Origin: Mycolicibacterium sediminis
Lineage (GTDB): Bacteria > Actinomycetota > Actinomycetes > Mycobacteriales > Mycobacteriaceae
Direction: 5' to 3'
DNA: 64,000 nucleotides
Assembly (NCBI RefSeq): GCF_010731735.1
Contig: NZ_AP022588.1
Span: 2,046,001-2,110,000, forward strand
The position numbers and the translations under genes were made by a program. The notes under the pieces are model-generated. The model was not told the DNA's origin. It did no database searches and saw only the letters and a list, made by a program, of their open reading frames with translations. Of the stretch, positions 17,620-26,213 are shown one piece after another. Numbering within the stretch: the stretch's first letter is position 1; each line of letters starts with the position of its first letter.

Positions 17620-18369
17620 TCAGGGTTGGCGGTTGAACCGGCCGTTCGGCGCCTGATCGCGTGGCCGGATGACGATCTGGTCCAGGTTGACGTGCGACGG
17701 GCGTGACGCCACGAACCCGATGACCTCGGCGACGTCGTCGGCGACCAGCGGCGTGATGCCGCGGTACACGTTGTCCGCCCGCTCCTGGTCGCCTTCGAAG
17801 CGCACCAGCGAGAACTCCGTCTCGACGGCGCCGGGCGCGAGTTCGGTGAGCCGGACGGGCTTGCCGAGCAGCTCGCCGCGCAGCGTCCGGTGCAGCGCAC
17901 CCTGCGCGTGCTTGGCGGCGGTGTAACCCGATCCGCCGTCGTAGGTCTCGAACGCCGCGATCGAGGTGATGGTGACCACCAGTCCGTCGCCCGAGGCGAT
18001 CAGGGCGGGTAGCAGTGCGCGGGTCACGCGAAGCGTGCCGAGGACGTTGGTCTCCCACATCCACCGCCAGTTGTCGACGTCGGCGTCGAGCACCGGCTCC
18101 AATCCCTTGGCCCCGCCGGCGTTGTTGACGAGGAGGTCGACGCGGGACAGGCCGGCTGCGAGGGCGTCCACGGCCGCCTGGTCAGTGACGTCCGCCACAA
18201 TGGCCGAGCCCCCGATCGCGTCCGCGACGGCGGTGATCCGGTCCGCTCGACGTGCCACGCAGACGACGTGGAAGCCAAGGGCTGCAAGGGTTCTCGCAGT
18301 GGCCTCACCGATGCCGGAGCTGGCACCGGTGACCACTGCGACGCGCTGATCTGAAACGGATGCGGTCAT
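17620..18369 (-). CDS. Short-chain dehydrogenase/reductase (Rv0484c-like)
   Basis: A 249-residue classical SDR: cofactor motif TGASSGIG at 14-21, NNAG at 82-85, and catalytic Ser136, Tyr149 and Lys153 (YTAAK). It resembles the YdfG/serine-3-dehydrogenase branch that oxidises or reduces small hydroxy or keto acids; the substrate is unknown. It converges on the L,D-transpeptidase gene with an 8-bp gap and is divergent from the cysteine-rich leader and ROK gene. Confidence 0.85.
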   Translation of the reverse strand: MTASVSDQRVAVVTGASSGIGEATARTLAALGFHVVCVARRADRITAVADAIGGSAIVADVTDQAAVDALAAGLSRVDLLVNNAGGAKGLEPVLDADVDNWRWMWETNVLGTLRVTRALLPALIASGDGLVVTITSIAAFETYDGGSGYTAAKHAQGALHRTLRGELLGKPVRLTELAPGAVETEFSLVRFEGDQERADNVYRGITPLVADDVAEVIGFVASRPSHVNLDQIVIRPRDQAPNGRFNRQP

Positions 18370-18392
18370 TCCCCCGACTTTAGTCAGCGTGC

Positions 18393-18398
18393 TAGCTT
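18393..18398 (+). promoter_or_regulatory. -10 element for a leaderless transcript
   Basis: TAGCTT fits the mycobacterial TANNNT -10 consensus. It ends 6 bp before the GTG at 18405, which puts the transcription start exactly on that codon, the arrangement seen at leaderless genes. Confidence 0.55.
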
Positions 18399-18404
18399 GT
18401 GCAT

Positions 18405-18482
18405 GTGTCCGAAGGTCTGACTTCCCGCATCGCCACTCGGCGTTCGTGTTGTCGCTGTTGTCGCACTCCACGCTGCGCCTGA
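18405..18482 (+). CDS. Cysteine-rich leaderless leader peptide
   Basis: A 25-codon open frame starting with GTG and ending at TGA 18480-18482. The peptide is VSEGLTSRIATRR followed by SCCRCCRTPRCA, so five of the last eleven residues are cysteine, in two CC pairs and one single. Leaderless polycysteine small ORFs that act as cysteine-responsive attenuators are known in mycobacteria, and this has all the visible hallmarks: a TANNNT box at leaderless spacing, late clustered Cys codons and hairpins downstream. The next genes are a ROK regulator and mshA, which starts mycothiol synthesis, so sensing cysteine here would make sense. Confidence 0.65.
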   Translation: MSEGLTSRIATRRSCCRCCRTPRCA

Positions 18483-18565
18483 CTGAACCCGGACGACGTT
18501 CGTCCCGCTGAGTCGCCAGGTGTGGCCTAGAAAACCACCAGCCGACTTCATCCGAGGACAACATC
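18483..18565 (+). promoter_or_regulatory. Putative attenuator region before the ROK gene
   Basis: The 83-bp spacer contains a 6-bp hairpin (GGACGA/TCGTCC, 18491-18505) and a second possible pairing, GTGG with CCAC, at about 18532-18548 just before the GAGGA ribosome site. The layout suits alternative structures controlled by ribosome stalling on the leader peptide; the folding is by eye only. Confidence 0.35.
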
Positions 18566-19885
18566 GTGACCGTCACCGCATCCCCCTCCATCGTCACCGC
18601 CCGACAGACCCCTGCGTCGCACGCCGCGCGCACACTGTCCCCGGCGAACGGCAGGTATCCCCAGGCTCGTCGGCTCAACATCGTCGCGCCGTCACTGCGT
18701 GTCGCCGACGCCGCCGCGGCAGCCGTGTTCGGCGCCGCCCGGACGCGCGGCCCCATTGCCCGCGACGTCGTCGCGAAGGTCACCGGCCTGAGCATCGCGA
18801 CCGTGAACCGGCAGGTCACGGCCTTGCTCGACGCCGGACTGCTTCGTGAGCGCGCCGACCTCGCCGTCTCCGGCGCCATCGGCAGGCCGAGGGTGCCGGT
18901 CGAGGTCAACCACGAACCGTTCCTGACCCTGGCCGTCCACATCGGTGCGCGGACGACGAGCATCGCGGCCACCGACCTGATCGGCCGCACGCTCGACGTC
19001 GTCGAGATGCCCACCCCGCGCGGCACCCAGAACGCCGCCCTCGCATCGCTCGCAGGCAGCGCCCGCCGCTACCTCAGCCGCTGGCACCGCCGCCGTCCGC
19101 TCTGGATCGGCGTGACCGCCGGTGGCGTGGTCGACAGCGCGACCGGCCTGGTCGACCATCCGCGGCTCGGCTGGACGGAGGCGCCGGTCGGTCCGGTGCT
19201 CGCGGAGACGCTGGGACTTCCGGTGTCGCTCGCCTCGCACGTCGACGCGATGGCCGGTGCCGAACTGCTGCTCGGAGCGCGCCGCGGTGCGGGTGACGCC
19301 GGCCGCGAGGGTGGCACGAGCCTCTACGTCTACGCCCGCGAGACGGTCGGCTACGCGCTGTCGATCGCGGGTCGCGTGCACTCGCCGTCCAGTGGGCCCG
19401 GCACGATCGCCGGCCTCCCCGTACAGTCCGACATCCTCGGCGACACTGGGCAATTGGAGTCGACCGTCAGCGACGAGGCAGTCTTGTCGGCGGCGCGCAG
19501 GCTGCACGTCGTACCCGCAGAGGGTCCCTCGTCCACCATCGGTGGGGTGCTGCGCGCCGCACGCGGCGGCAACGAGGAGGCCTCCGGACTGCTGGCCGAG
19601 CGGGCACGCGTCCTCGGCGAGGCCCTGGCACTGCTCCGCGACATGCTCAACCCCGACGACCTCGTGGTCGGGGGCCAGGCGTTCACCGAGTACCCCGAGG
19701 GCTTCGGGCTCGTGGAGGATGCGTTCGCCCGACGGTCGGCGCTGGGCACCCGCGACATCCGGGTCACGTCGTTCGGCAATCGGATCCAGGAGGCGGGGGC
19801 CGGCGTGGTGTCGCTCGGCGGTCTCTACGCCGACCCGATCGGAGCGATGCGCCGCGCCAACAGCCGGCGTCCCGAATCCGCCTGA
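18566..19885 (+). CDS. ROK-family transcriptional regulator (Rv0485-like)
   Basis: A 439-residue regulator with a winged helix-turn-helix at about residues 50-95 (ARDVVAKVTGLSIATVNRQV), followed by a ROK sugar-kinase-like domain (GVTAGGVVDSATGLVDHPRL through ADPIGAMRR). ROK regulators usually respond to sugars or sugar phosphates. In M. tuberculosis the orthologue affects PE/PPE gene expression. The GTG start follows CGAGGACA. It is preceded by the cysteine leader and lies 46 bp before mshA, so both may respond to cysteine supply. Confidence 0.88.
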   Translation: MTVTASPSIVTARQTPASHAARTLSPANGRYPQARRLNIVAPSLRVADAAAAAVFGAARTRGPIARDVVAKVTGLSIATVNRQVTALLDAGLLRERADLAVSGAIGRPRVPVEVNHEPFLTLAVHIGARTTSIAATDLIGRTLDVVEMPTPRGTQNAALASLAGSARRYLSRWHRRRPLWIGVTAGGVVDSATGLVDHPRLGWTEAPVGPVLAETLGLPVSLASHVDAMAGAELLLGARRGAGDAGREGGTSLYVYARETVGYALSIAGRVHSPSSGPGTIAGLPVQSDILGDTGQLESTVSDEAVLSAARRLHVVPAEGPSSTIGGVLRAARGGNEEASGLLAERARVLGEALALLRDMLNPDDLVVGGQAFTEYPEGFGLVEDAFARRSALGTRDIRVTSFGNRIQEAGAGVVSLGGLYADPIGAMRRANSRRPESA

Positions 19886-19931
19886 GACGACCGCCGACGA
19901 GGGCCGATGGCCCGCGGTGTAAGGATGGGGT

Positions 19932-21209
19932 GTGCGCGTCGCCGTCCTGTCGGTCCATACCTCGCCGCTTGCCCAGCCGGGTACCGGCGACGCCGGCGGG
20001 ATGAACGTGTACGTCCTGCAGAGCGCGTTGGAGCTGGCGCGCCGCGGCGTCGAGGTGGAGATCTTCACCCGCGCAACCACGTCGAGTGACGCGCCGGTGG
20101 TCCGGGTCGCCCCCGGCGTGCTGGTCCGCAACGTCGTCGCCGGGCCGTTCGAGGGGCTCGACAAGAACGATCTGCCGACCCAGCTGTGCGCGTTCACCGC
20201 GGGTGTCCTGCGTGCCGAGGCCACCCACGAACCCGGTTACTACGACGTGGTCCATTCGCACTACTGGCTCTCCGGTCAGGTCGGCTGGTTGGCCCGCGAC
20301 CGGTGGGCCGTGCCGCTCGTCCACACCGCGCACACCCTGGCCGCAGTGAAGAACGCCTCACTCGCCGAGGGCGACCGCCCCGAGCCGCCGCTGCGGTCCG
20401 TCGGGGAGCAGCAGGTGGTCGACGAGGCCGACCGGTTGATCGTCAACACCGAATACGAAGCGCGCGAACTCGTCTCGCTGCACCACGCGCAGCGCGACCG
20501 CATCGACGTCGTGCACCCCGGCGTCGACCTGGCGACGTTCACCCCCGGCGACCGCGCCGCGGCGCGGGCGGTGCTGGGCATCCCGAGCGGCGAGCCGGTG
20601 GTGGCGTTCGTGGGCCGCATCCAACCGCTCAAGGCGCCCGACGTCCTGCTGCGCGCGGCGGCGAAGCTGCCCGGCGTGCGGGTCGTCATCGCGGGTGGTC
20701 CGTCCGGGAACGGACTGGCCAATCCGGACGGCCTGGTTCGGCTTGCCGCGGACCTGGGTATCACCGACCGCGTGACCTTCCTACCGCCCCAGAGCCGCGA
20801 CCGTCTCGTCGAGGTCTACCGGGCCGCCGACGTGGTGGCCGTTCCCAGTTACGCCGAGTCGTTCGGATTGGTGGCCGTCGAGGCGCAGGCCTGCGGGACG
20901 CCCGTCGTCGCCGCCGCCGTCGGCGGACTGCCGGTCGCCGTGCGCGACGGGGTGACCGGCACGCTGGTCGCCACTCACGACGCCGACGACTGGGCGGCGG
21001 CCATCGACGGCGTACTGAGGCGCGACCCGGCCGAGATGTCGGCCGCGGCCCACGAGCATGCGTCGGGCTTCTCCTGGGCGCACACCGTCGAAGGGCTGCT
21101 CAGGAGCTACGGCCACGCGATCACCGACTACCGGTCCCGCCACCAGCGCAGGGACCTGCCGCGGCGCGAACGCAGACGCCTGTCGATCCGGCGGGGCGTG
21201 CGCGCATGA
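19932..21209 (+). CDS. mshA: D-inositol-3-phosphate glycosyltransferase (mycothiol synthesis)
   Basis: A 425-residue GT4 retaining glycosyltransferase of GT-B fold. It transfers GlcNAc from UDP-GlcNAc to inositol-3-phosphate, the first step of mycothiol synthesis. The glycine-rich N-terminal loop [14 protein letters not shown], the inositol-phosphate-binding [13 protein letters not shown] region and the E-x7-E motif (ESFGLVAVE) are intact. The start is GTG. Its stop overlaps the start of the YbjN gene by 4 bp (ATGA). Confidence 0.95.
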   Translation: MRVAVLSVHTSPLAQPGTGDAGGMNVYVLQSALELARRGVEVEIFTRATTSSDAPVVRVAPGVLVRNVVAGPFEGLDKNDLPTQLCAFTAGVLRAEATHEPGYYDVVHSHYWLSGQVGWLARDRWAVPLVHTAHTLAAVKNASLAEGDRPEPPLRSVGEQQVVDEADRLIVNTEYEARELVSLHHAQRDRIDVVHPGVDLATFTPGDRAAARAVLGIPSGEPVVAFVGRIQPLKAPDVLLRAAAKLPGVRVVIAGGPSGNGLANPDGLVRLAADLGITDRVTFLPPQSRDRLVEVYRAADVVAVPSYAESFGLVAVEAQACGTPVVAAAVGGLPVAVRDGVTGTLVATHDADDWAAAIDGVLRRDPAEMSAAAHEHASGFSWAHTVEGLLRSYGHAITDYRSRHQRRDLPRRERRRLSIRRGVRA

Positions 21210-21727
21210 CCTCCATCGCCGACATGCGCAAGACGATCGAGGACACGCTGACCGAGGGCGACCTCGAGTACGCCGTCCGCGAGGACGACCACGGCAACCA
21301 TCCCGCGGTGATCGTGGCGCTGCCGGGGGAGCGCAAGCTCAAGACCAACACGCTGCTCCGCATCGGCGACCACGCGGTGCGCGTCGAGGCGTTCGTCTGC
21401 AGGCGGCCCGACGAGAACCACGAGGGCGTCTACCGCTTCATGCTGCGGCGCAACCGGAAGCTCTACGGCGTGGCCTACACGCTCGACAAGGTCGGCGACA
21501 TCTACCTGGTGGGCCGGATGGCGCCGCACGCCGTGACAACCGAGGAAGTCGACCTCGTCCTCGGCCAGGTGCTGCAGGCCGTCGACGCCGATTTCAACAC
21601 GCTGCTGGAACTCGGGTTCCGCACGTCCATCCAGAAGGAATGGGAGTGGCGGGTGTCGCGCGGCGAGTCGCTCAAGAACCTCAAGGCCTTCGAGCACCTC
21701 ATCGACGACGACGGCGACGACGACTGA
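21206..21727 (+). CDS. YbjN-domain protein (Rv0487-like)
   Basis: A 173-residue protein with a YbjN/type III chaperone-like fold ([20 protein letters not shown], then [18 protein letters not shown]) and an acidic C-terminal tail. The family is common beside mshA in actinobacteria; no function is proven. It is translationally coupled to mshA through ATGA. Confidence 0.85.
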   Translation: MTSIADMRKTIEDTLTEGDLEYAVREDDHGNHPAVIVALPGERKLKTNTLLRIGDHAVRVEAFVCRRPDENHEGVYRFMLRRNRKLYGVAYTLDKVGDIYLVGRMAPHAVTTEEVDLVLGQVLQAVDADFNTLLELGFRTSIQKEWEWRVSRGESLKNLKAFEHLIDDDGDDD

Positions 21728-21760
21728 CCCGTTCCCGCCCGGTCGTGACAGGATGTCCGC

Positions 21761-22501
21761 ATGGCCACGCTGGTGCTGCTCCGCCACGGCGAGAGTGAAT
21801 GGAATGCGCTGAACCTGTTCACCGGATGGGTGGACGTCGACCTCACGGAGAAGGGCAGGGCGCAGGCCATTCGCGGTGGGAAGCTGATGGCCGAGGCCGG
21901 TGTGTTGCCCGACGTGCTCTACACGTCTCTGATGCGACGCGCGATCACCACCGCCAACCTGGCGCTCGACGCCGCCGACCGGCACTGGATCCCGGTGCAC
22001 CGCAACTGGCGGCTCAACGAGCGGCACTACGGCGCGCTGCAGGGCCTGGACAAGGCCGCGACGAAGGAGAAGTACGGCGAGGAGCAGTTCATGGCGTGGC
22101 GCCGCAGCTACGACACGCCGCCGCCGCCGATCGAGAAGGGCAGCGAGTACAGCCAGGACGCCGATCCGCGCTACGCCGACATCGACGGTGGACCGCTGAC
22201 CGAGTGCCTCGCCGACGTCGTCGCCCGGTTCGTGCCGTACTTCGAGCAGACGATCGTGCCGGACCTGCGGGCCGGGCGCACCGTGCTGCTCGCCGCGCAC
22301 GGCAACTCGCTGCGCGCGCTGGTGAAGTACCTCGACGGGATGTCCGACGCGGACGTCGTCGGTCTCAACATCCCGACCGGCATCCCGCTGGTCTACGAGC
22401 TGGACGACGAGCTGAAGCCGACCGTCCCGGGTGGGAACTACCTCGATCCGGAGGCCGCGGCCGCCGGCGCCGCCGCGGTCGCCGCACAGGGCGCCAAGTA
22501 G
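21761..22501 (+). CDS. gpm1: 2,3-bisphosphoglycerate-dependent phosphoglycerate mutase
   Basis: A 246-residue dPGM that interconverts 3- and 2-phosphoglycerate in glycolysis. The phospho-accepting motif [10 protein letters not shown] has His9, and the second histidine is in [12 protein letters not shown]. The family block [15 protein letters not shown] is also present. The Ala-rich C-terminal tail is typical of the mycobacterial enzyme. The LysE-type gene found between these two in M. tuberculosis is absent. Confidence 0.95.
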   Translation: MATLVLLRHGESEWNALNLFTGWVDVDLTEKGRAQAIRGGKLMAEAGVLPDVLYTSLMRRAITTANLALDAADRHWIPVHRNWRLNERHYGALQGLDKAATKEKYGEEQFMAWRRSYDTPPPPIEKGSEYSQDADPRYADIDGGPLTECLADVVARFVPYFEQTIVPDLRAGRTVLLAAHGNSLRALVKYLDGMSDADVVGLNIPTGIPLVYELDDELKPTVPGGNYLDPEAAAAGAAAVAAQGAK

Positions 22502-22542
22502 CGCACCGGACGCCGGCGCAGTGCCCATCCGAGAGAACAGTC

Positions 22543-22570
22543 GGTTAACTCCGGTGAACGGGCGCCGAAC
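22543..22570 (+). promoter_or_regulatory. PHO-box-like repeats before senX3
   Basis: GGTTAAC, GGTGAAC and GCCGAAC start at 22543, 22553 and 22564, a 10-11 bp periodicity typical of binding sites for PhoP/RegX3-type response regulators. A lone GTTCACC in the opposite sense is at 22626-22632, beside the promoter. Autoregulation by RegX3 is the likely meaning, inferred from motif only. Confidence 0.45.
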
Positions 22571-22639
22571 TCCTGTATTTGAGTGTGTGACTTGTCCCGA
22601 ATTGGCCGCACGCTGCTGGGATGACGTTCACCCAATGCG

Positions 22640-22645
22640 TACGCT
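22640..22645 (+). promoter_or_regulatory. -10 element of a leaderless senX3 promoter
   Basis: TACGCT fits TANNNT and ends 6 bp before GTG 22652, which would make the start codon the transcript's first nucleotides. No ribosome site is visible upstream of that GTG, consistent with leaderless translation. Confidence 0.5.
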
Positions 22646-22651
22646 TTGCCC

Positions 22652-23836
22652 GTGAGCGTTGGTTCCGCGCTGTCCCTGGCGACGGTCGTGGCATTGCTCG
22701 CGCTGGCGCTGGGCGTCGCGGTTGGAGCGGTGCTCGTCCCGCGACTTCGTGAACGCCGGGACCGCCGCACCGCCGAACAGGCCGGCATCACCATCTCCGA
22801 GATGCTGCAGCACGTCGTCGCCCTGTCCCCGGTGGGCATCGTGGTGGTCGACATTCACCGCGACGTCGTCTACATCAACCCCCAGGCCAGTGAACTCGGC
22901 ATCGTCCGGGACCGGCTGCTCGACGACCGCGCGTGGGCCGCGGCGCAGCGCACGCTCGTGACCGGCACCGACGTCGAGGTCGACCTCGCGCCGTCGCGCC
23001 GGCACCCCGGCCGCTCCGGCCTGCACGTCCGCGGCCACGTCCGGCTGCTGACGGAGGAGGACCGCCGCTTCGCGGTGATCTTCGTCGACGACCAGTCCGA
23101 GCACGCCCGGATGGAGGCGACCCGCCGCGACTTCGTGGCCAACGTCAGCCACGAACTCAAGACCCCCGTCGGCGCGATGGGGGTGCTCGCCGAGGCGCTG
23201 CTGGCCTCGACCGACGATCCGGAGAACGTGGCGCGGTTCGCGAACAAGATGCTGATCGAGTCGCATCGGCTGGCGAACATGGTCGGCGAGCTGATCGAAC
23301 TGTCGCGACTCCAGGGTGCCGACCCGCTGCCCGACCTCGAGGCCGTCGACGTCGACACGGTCGTGGCGGAGGCCCTGTCGCGCTACAAGGTGGCCGCCGA
23401 CAACGCCGACATCGAGATCACGACCGACGCCCCGACCGGCTACCGCGTGTACGGCGATCAGACGCTGCTCGTCACGGCGCTGGCCAACCTGGTGTCGAAC
23501 GCGATCGCCTACTCGCCGGAGGGGTCGGGCGTCTCCATCTCCCGGCGGCGTCGCGGTGACGACGTCGAGATCGCCGTCACCGACCGCGGCATCGGCATCG
23601 CGCGGGCCGACCAGGAGCGGGTCTTCGAACGCTTCTTCCGCGCCGACAAGGCGCGCTCGCGGGCCACCGGCGGCACCGGGCTCGGGCTCGCCATCGTCAA
23701 GCACGTGGCCGCCAATCACAACGGATCCATCCGGCTGTGGAGTCAGCCGGGCACCGGGTCGACCTTCACGCTGTCGATCCCGGCCTACCCCTTTCACGAT
23801 GACGACTCAGATCATCTAGACCAATCGGAGGACTGA
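22652..23836 (+). CDS. senX3: Phosphate-sensing histidine kinase SenX3
   Basis: A 394-residue membrane sensor kinase that partners RegX3 in phosphate-starvation signalling. It has an N-terminal transmembrane segment (about residues 4-28), a PAS-like domain, and a HisKA motif [11 protein letters not shown] with His167, the same number as in M. tuberculosis, which supports the GTG start. The HATPase domain has N (LVSNAIAYS), G1 (DRGIGIA) and G2 ([11 protein letters not shown]) boxes. The C-terminus is shorter than in M. tuberculosis as I recall. Three 53-bp repeats follow before regX3. Confidence 0.95.
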   Translation: MSVGSALSLATVVALLALALGVAVGAVLVPRLRERRDRRTAEQAGITISEMLQHVVALSPVGIVVVDIHRDVVYINPQASELGIVRDRLLDDRAWAAAQRTLVTGTDVEVDLAPSRRHPGRSGLHVRGHVRLLTEEDRRFAVIFVDDQSEHARMEATRRDFVANVSHELKTPVGAMGVLAEALLASTDDPENVARFANKMLIESHRLANMVGELIELSRLQGADPLPDLEAVDVDTVVAEALSRYKVAADNADIEITTDAPTGYRVYGDQTLLVTALANLVSNAIAYSPEGSGVSISRRRRGDDVEIAVTDRGIGIARADQERVFERFFRADKARSRATGGTGLGLAIVKHVAANHNGSIRLWSQPGTGSTFTLSIPAYPFHDDDSDHLDQSED

Positions 23837-23838
23837 CC

Positions 23839-23892
23839 ATGACCAGTGTGTTGATCGTGGAGGACATCTACCCGGAAGGCACGGCTCTCTGA
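23839..23892 (+). CDS. First mini-ORF of the senX3-regX3 repeats
   Basis: Seventeen codons plus stop. It has the best ribosome site in the region: GGAGG at 23827-23831, 7 nt before the ATG, which presumably served regX3 before the repeats arose. Its TGA shares an A with the ATG of the next mini-ORF (23892-23945), which in turn couples to the third (23945-23998) and then to regX3. Translation is plausible but the peptide may have no function of its own. Confidence 0.4.
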   Translation: MTSVLIVEDIYPEGTAL

Positions 23893-23997
23893 TGACCAGT
23901 GTGTTGATCGTGGAGGACACCTACCCGGAAGGCACGGCTCTCTGATGACCAGTGTGTTGATCGTGGAGGACACCTACCCGGAAGGCACGGCTCTCTG
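23839..23997 (+). repeat. Three tandem 53-bp repeats (MIRU-like) between senX3 and regX3
   Basis: Units at 23839-23891, 23892-23944 and 23945-23997 are identical except for one base in unit 1 (ATC instead of ACC). Each begins with the first 27 bases of regX3 itself and carries a 17-codon mini-ORF whose TGA overlaps the next ATG by one base. The mini-peptides start MTSVLIVED, the RegX3 N-terminus, then end YPEGTAL after one more residue (I or T). M. tuberculosis also has MIRU elements in this intergenic position. They were probably created by duplication of the regX3 5' end, and copy number is likely variable. Confidence 0.95.
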
Positions 23998-24684
23998 ATG
24001 ACCAGTGTGTTGATCGTGGAGGACGAAGAATCTTTGGCCGATCCGCTGGCCTTCCTCCTGCGCAAGGAGGGCTTCGAGGCGACGGTGGTGTCGGACGGTC
24101 CGTCGGCACTCGCGGAGTTCGAGCGCTCGGGTGCCGACATCGTGCTGCTGGACCTGATGCTGCCCGGCATGAGCGGTACCGACGTGTGCAAACAGCTGCG
24201 GCTGCGTTCCAGCGTGCCCGTGATCATGGTCACTGCACGGGACAGTGAGATCGACAAGGTCGTCGGGCTAGAACTCGGCGCGGACGACTACGTGACGAAG
24301 CCTTACTCGGCGCGCGAACTGATCGCGCGCATCCGCGCCGTGCTGCGCCGCGGCGTCGATCCCGACGAAACGGGCATCGGCGACGGCGTCCTGGAGGCGG
24401 GCCCGGTCCGGATGGACGTCGAGCGGCACGTCGTCTCGGTGAACAGCGATCCGATCACGCTGCCACTCAAGGAGTTCGACCTGCTCGAGTACCTGATGCG
24501 CAACAGCGGGCGAGTGCTGACCCGGGGACAGTTGATCGACCGGGTGTGGGGTGCGGACTACGTGGGCGACACCAAGACGCTCGACGTCCACGTGAAGCGA
24601 CTGCGCTCCAAGATCGAGGCCGACCCCGCCAACCCGGTCCATCTCGTCACGGTGCGGGGGCTCGGCTACAAGCTCGAGGGCTGA
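23998..24684 (+). CDS. regX3: Phosphate-response regulator RegX3
   Basis: A 228-residue OmpR/PhoB-type response regulator. The receiver domain has phospho-acceptor Asp52 in LLDLMLPG and Lys in VTKPYSA. The C-terminal winged helix is at about residues 130-225 (LPLKEFDLLEYLMRNSGRV). It activates phosphate-acquisition genes when SenX3 is active. Its own start has only a weak GGAAGG 12 nt upstream, inside the third repeat, so translation probably depends on coupling with the mini-ORFs. Confidence 0.97.
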   Translation: MTSVLIVEDEESLADPLAFLLRKEGFEATVVSDGPSALAEFERSGADIVLLDLMLPGMSGTDVCKQLRLRSSVPVIMVTARDSEIDKVVGLELGADDYVTKPYSARELIARIRAVLRRGVDPDETGIGDGVLEAGPVRMDVERHVVSVNSDPITLPLKEFDLLEYLMRNSGRVLTRGQLIDRVWGADYVGDTKTLDVHVKRLRSKIEADPANPVHLVTVRGLGYKLEG

Positions 24685-24698
24685 CCCGCAGGAGTTCC

Positions 24699-24740
24699 CG
24701 TCGTACCGCCGGTCGCCTCGTGGTGGCCGGCGGTACGACG
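24699..24740 (+). terminator. Strong hairpin after regX3
   Basis: A perfect 14-bp GC-rich stem (CGTCGTACCGCCGG and its complement) surrounds a 14-nt loop, beginning 15 bp past the regX3 stop. It has no T tract. It very likely ends the senX3-regX3 transcript. Confidence 0.75.
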
Positions 24741-25376
24741 CTGTGCCCATCCGAACACGTGTCCACGGATGTCGTCGTGCACCCACGGTCGGCGGTCGAT
24801 GCTCGGTGCCGAACCCCGAGTTACCTGTGTCACACTCAGCAAACTCTCAGCCCCGTGAGCTGGGGTTTCCGTACTAAACGAATGTTTTGCCGGTCCATTC
24901 CCGTGCGGTTGCACGCCGTGCCATGTGGCCCCCGGTCGCCGGAACCGCTGGCCCCGATCTCCGCTTGATGCGGCAGCATGGGCGGCAAAAGTTAGCCAAA
25001 TATTAGAGACGCTGCTGTGCTAAGGGGGAAATATCCCGCTGACCGGCGTGCAAGTTTAATGATCAAATGTTTGCCAAAATCGCGCCTCCAGGTTGCATAG
25101 CCTCGATGAGACGGGTAGCTTTCCCGAGGTGAGCGAACGTCGCCCCGGTGGCGCGAGTCCCGCCTCGGGTGCGGCGCAGCGCCATCTGATCGTCTCGGGT
25201 CCGGTAGCGGTCCCGTCGACGGAGTCGGCAGAACGAAACGCACCGTTGAGTTTCAGCAACCGAAGTGGCGACTACGCCAGTAGGCGTCATGGATTACACG
25301 AGCATCTAGGTCACCACCGCGACCACCAGCAGCCCCCGGAGGGCGCTGGCTGGTTTCATCGAAGAGGGGTCAAGCC
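24741..25376. other. 636-bp non-coding region upstream of the glycan locus
   Basis: No convincing gene on either strand. It is clearly richer in A and T than its surroundings between about 24830 and 25110, including CCCCGTGAGCTGGGG (a small hairpin), runs such as TTTAATGATCAAATG, and TAGCCT near 25101 as a possible -10 element. The rest, about 25110-25370, could be a long structured 5' leader; one hairpin (CGGG/CCCG around 25118-25132) is visible. I saw no clear PHO box and no known riboswitch signature. It presumably carries the promoter of the glycosyltransferase operon. Confidence 0.5.
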
Positions 25377-26213
25377 ATGAGCGTCGAAGCACCGGGTACC
25401 GACGAGAAGGACGCATTCGACGTGGGCAACGTTCATGCGTCGACCCCGACGCTGCGACGCAACACCGTCACCGTCGTCATTCCGGCCATGAACGAGGCCA
25501 GGAACCTTCCCGACGTCGCTCGGCGCATGCCCGAGGGGATAGACGAGATCGTCTTCGTCGACGGGCACTCCGAGGATGACTCGATCGAGGTGGCGCGGAC
25601 CCTGTGGCCCACGGCGAAGATCATCTCGCAGACCCGGCGTGGCAAGGGCAATGCGCTGGTGTGCGGTTTCGAAGCCGCCACCTCGGACATCGTGGTGATG
25701 ATCGATGCCGACGGCTCGACCGACCCCGGTGAGATCGTGCGCTTCGTCGAAGCCCTGAACGGCGGCGCCGACGTCGTCAAGGGCAGCCGGTTCGCGGACG
25801 GCGGGGGTAGTTCCGACTTCACCTTCACTCGCCGATTCGGCAACAAGGTGTTCAACTCGATGGTCAACCTCAAGTTCCGGGCGTCGTTCACCGACCTCTG
25901 CTACGGATACATGGCCTTCTGGCGGTGCCACCTCCCCGCGATGGCGCTGCCCGACTCTGCGGCGACCGAAGCGCAGTGGGGTGACGGTTTCGAGATCGAG
26001 ACGCTGATCAACGTCCGGATCCTGACGTCGGGTCTGCGCGTCGTCGAGGTGCCCAGTTTCGAGCGCAGCCGCATCCACGGCACGAGCAACCTGCACGCGT
26101 TCAGCGACGGGTGGCGCGTGCTGCGGACGATCCACGGTGAGCGCTCGACTCGCCGCGGTGCCACCCCGGCGCGACGTGAAGCCGCGCGAGTTGGTCAGCA
26201 TGTCGGTCGGTGA
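25377..26213 (+). CDS. Family 2 glycosyltransferase (dolichyl-phosphate-mannose synthase-like)
   Basis: A 278-residue GT-A enzyme with start TVVIPAMNEARNLPDV and the metal/nucleotide motif MIDADGSTD. GSRFADGGGSSDFTFTRR and FRASFTDLCYGYMAF are blocks typical of polyprenyl-phosphate-directed GT2 proteins. There are no transmembrane helices in the C-terminus. It is likely to start glycan assembly on a lipid carrier at the inner membrane face. GAAGAGGGG is a good ribosome site for ATG 25377. It is the first gene of the accessory glycan locus and overlaps the next gene. Confidence 0.85.
   Translation: MSVEAPGTDEKDAFDVGNVHASTPTLRRNTVTVVIPAMNEARNLPDVARRMPEGIDEIVFVDGHSEDDSIEVARTLWPTAKIISQTRRGKGNALVCGFEAATSDIVVMIDADGSTDPGEIVRFVEALNGGADVVKGSRFADGGGSSDFTFTRRFGNKVFNSMVNLKFRASFTDLCYGYMAFWRCHLPAMALPDSAATEAQWGDGFEIETLINVRILTSGLRVVEVPSFERSRIHGTSNLHAFSDGWRVLRTIHGERSTRRGATPARREAARVGQHVGR

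Noticed and set aside
15224..18064. A 946-codon minus-strand open frame across murB and the L,D-transpeptidase
   Set aside because: Both plus-strand genes are clear; the antisense product has no domain and is rich in Arg, Val and His.
23839..23997. CRISPR array
   Set aside because: The repeats are directly adjacent without unique spacers and contain the regX3 start, so they are tandem duplications.
24546..25376. Riboswitch (c-di-AMP, c-di-GMP, cobalamin) in the long leader
   Set aside because: I looked for the conserved cores of these classes and did not find them; only generic hairpins are visible.
25093..25380. A 95-codon plus-strand frame just before the first glycosyltransferase
   Set aside because: Composition is unlike a protein of this genome, there is no ribosome site, and it overlaps the next start; more likely leader RNA.
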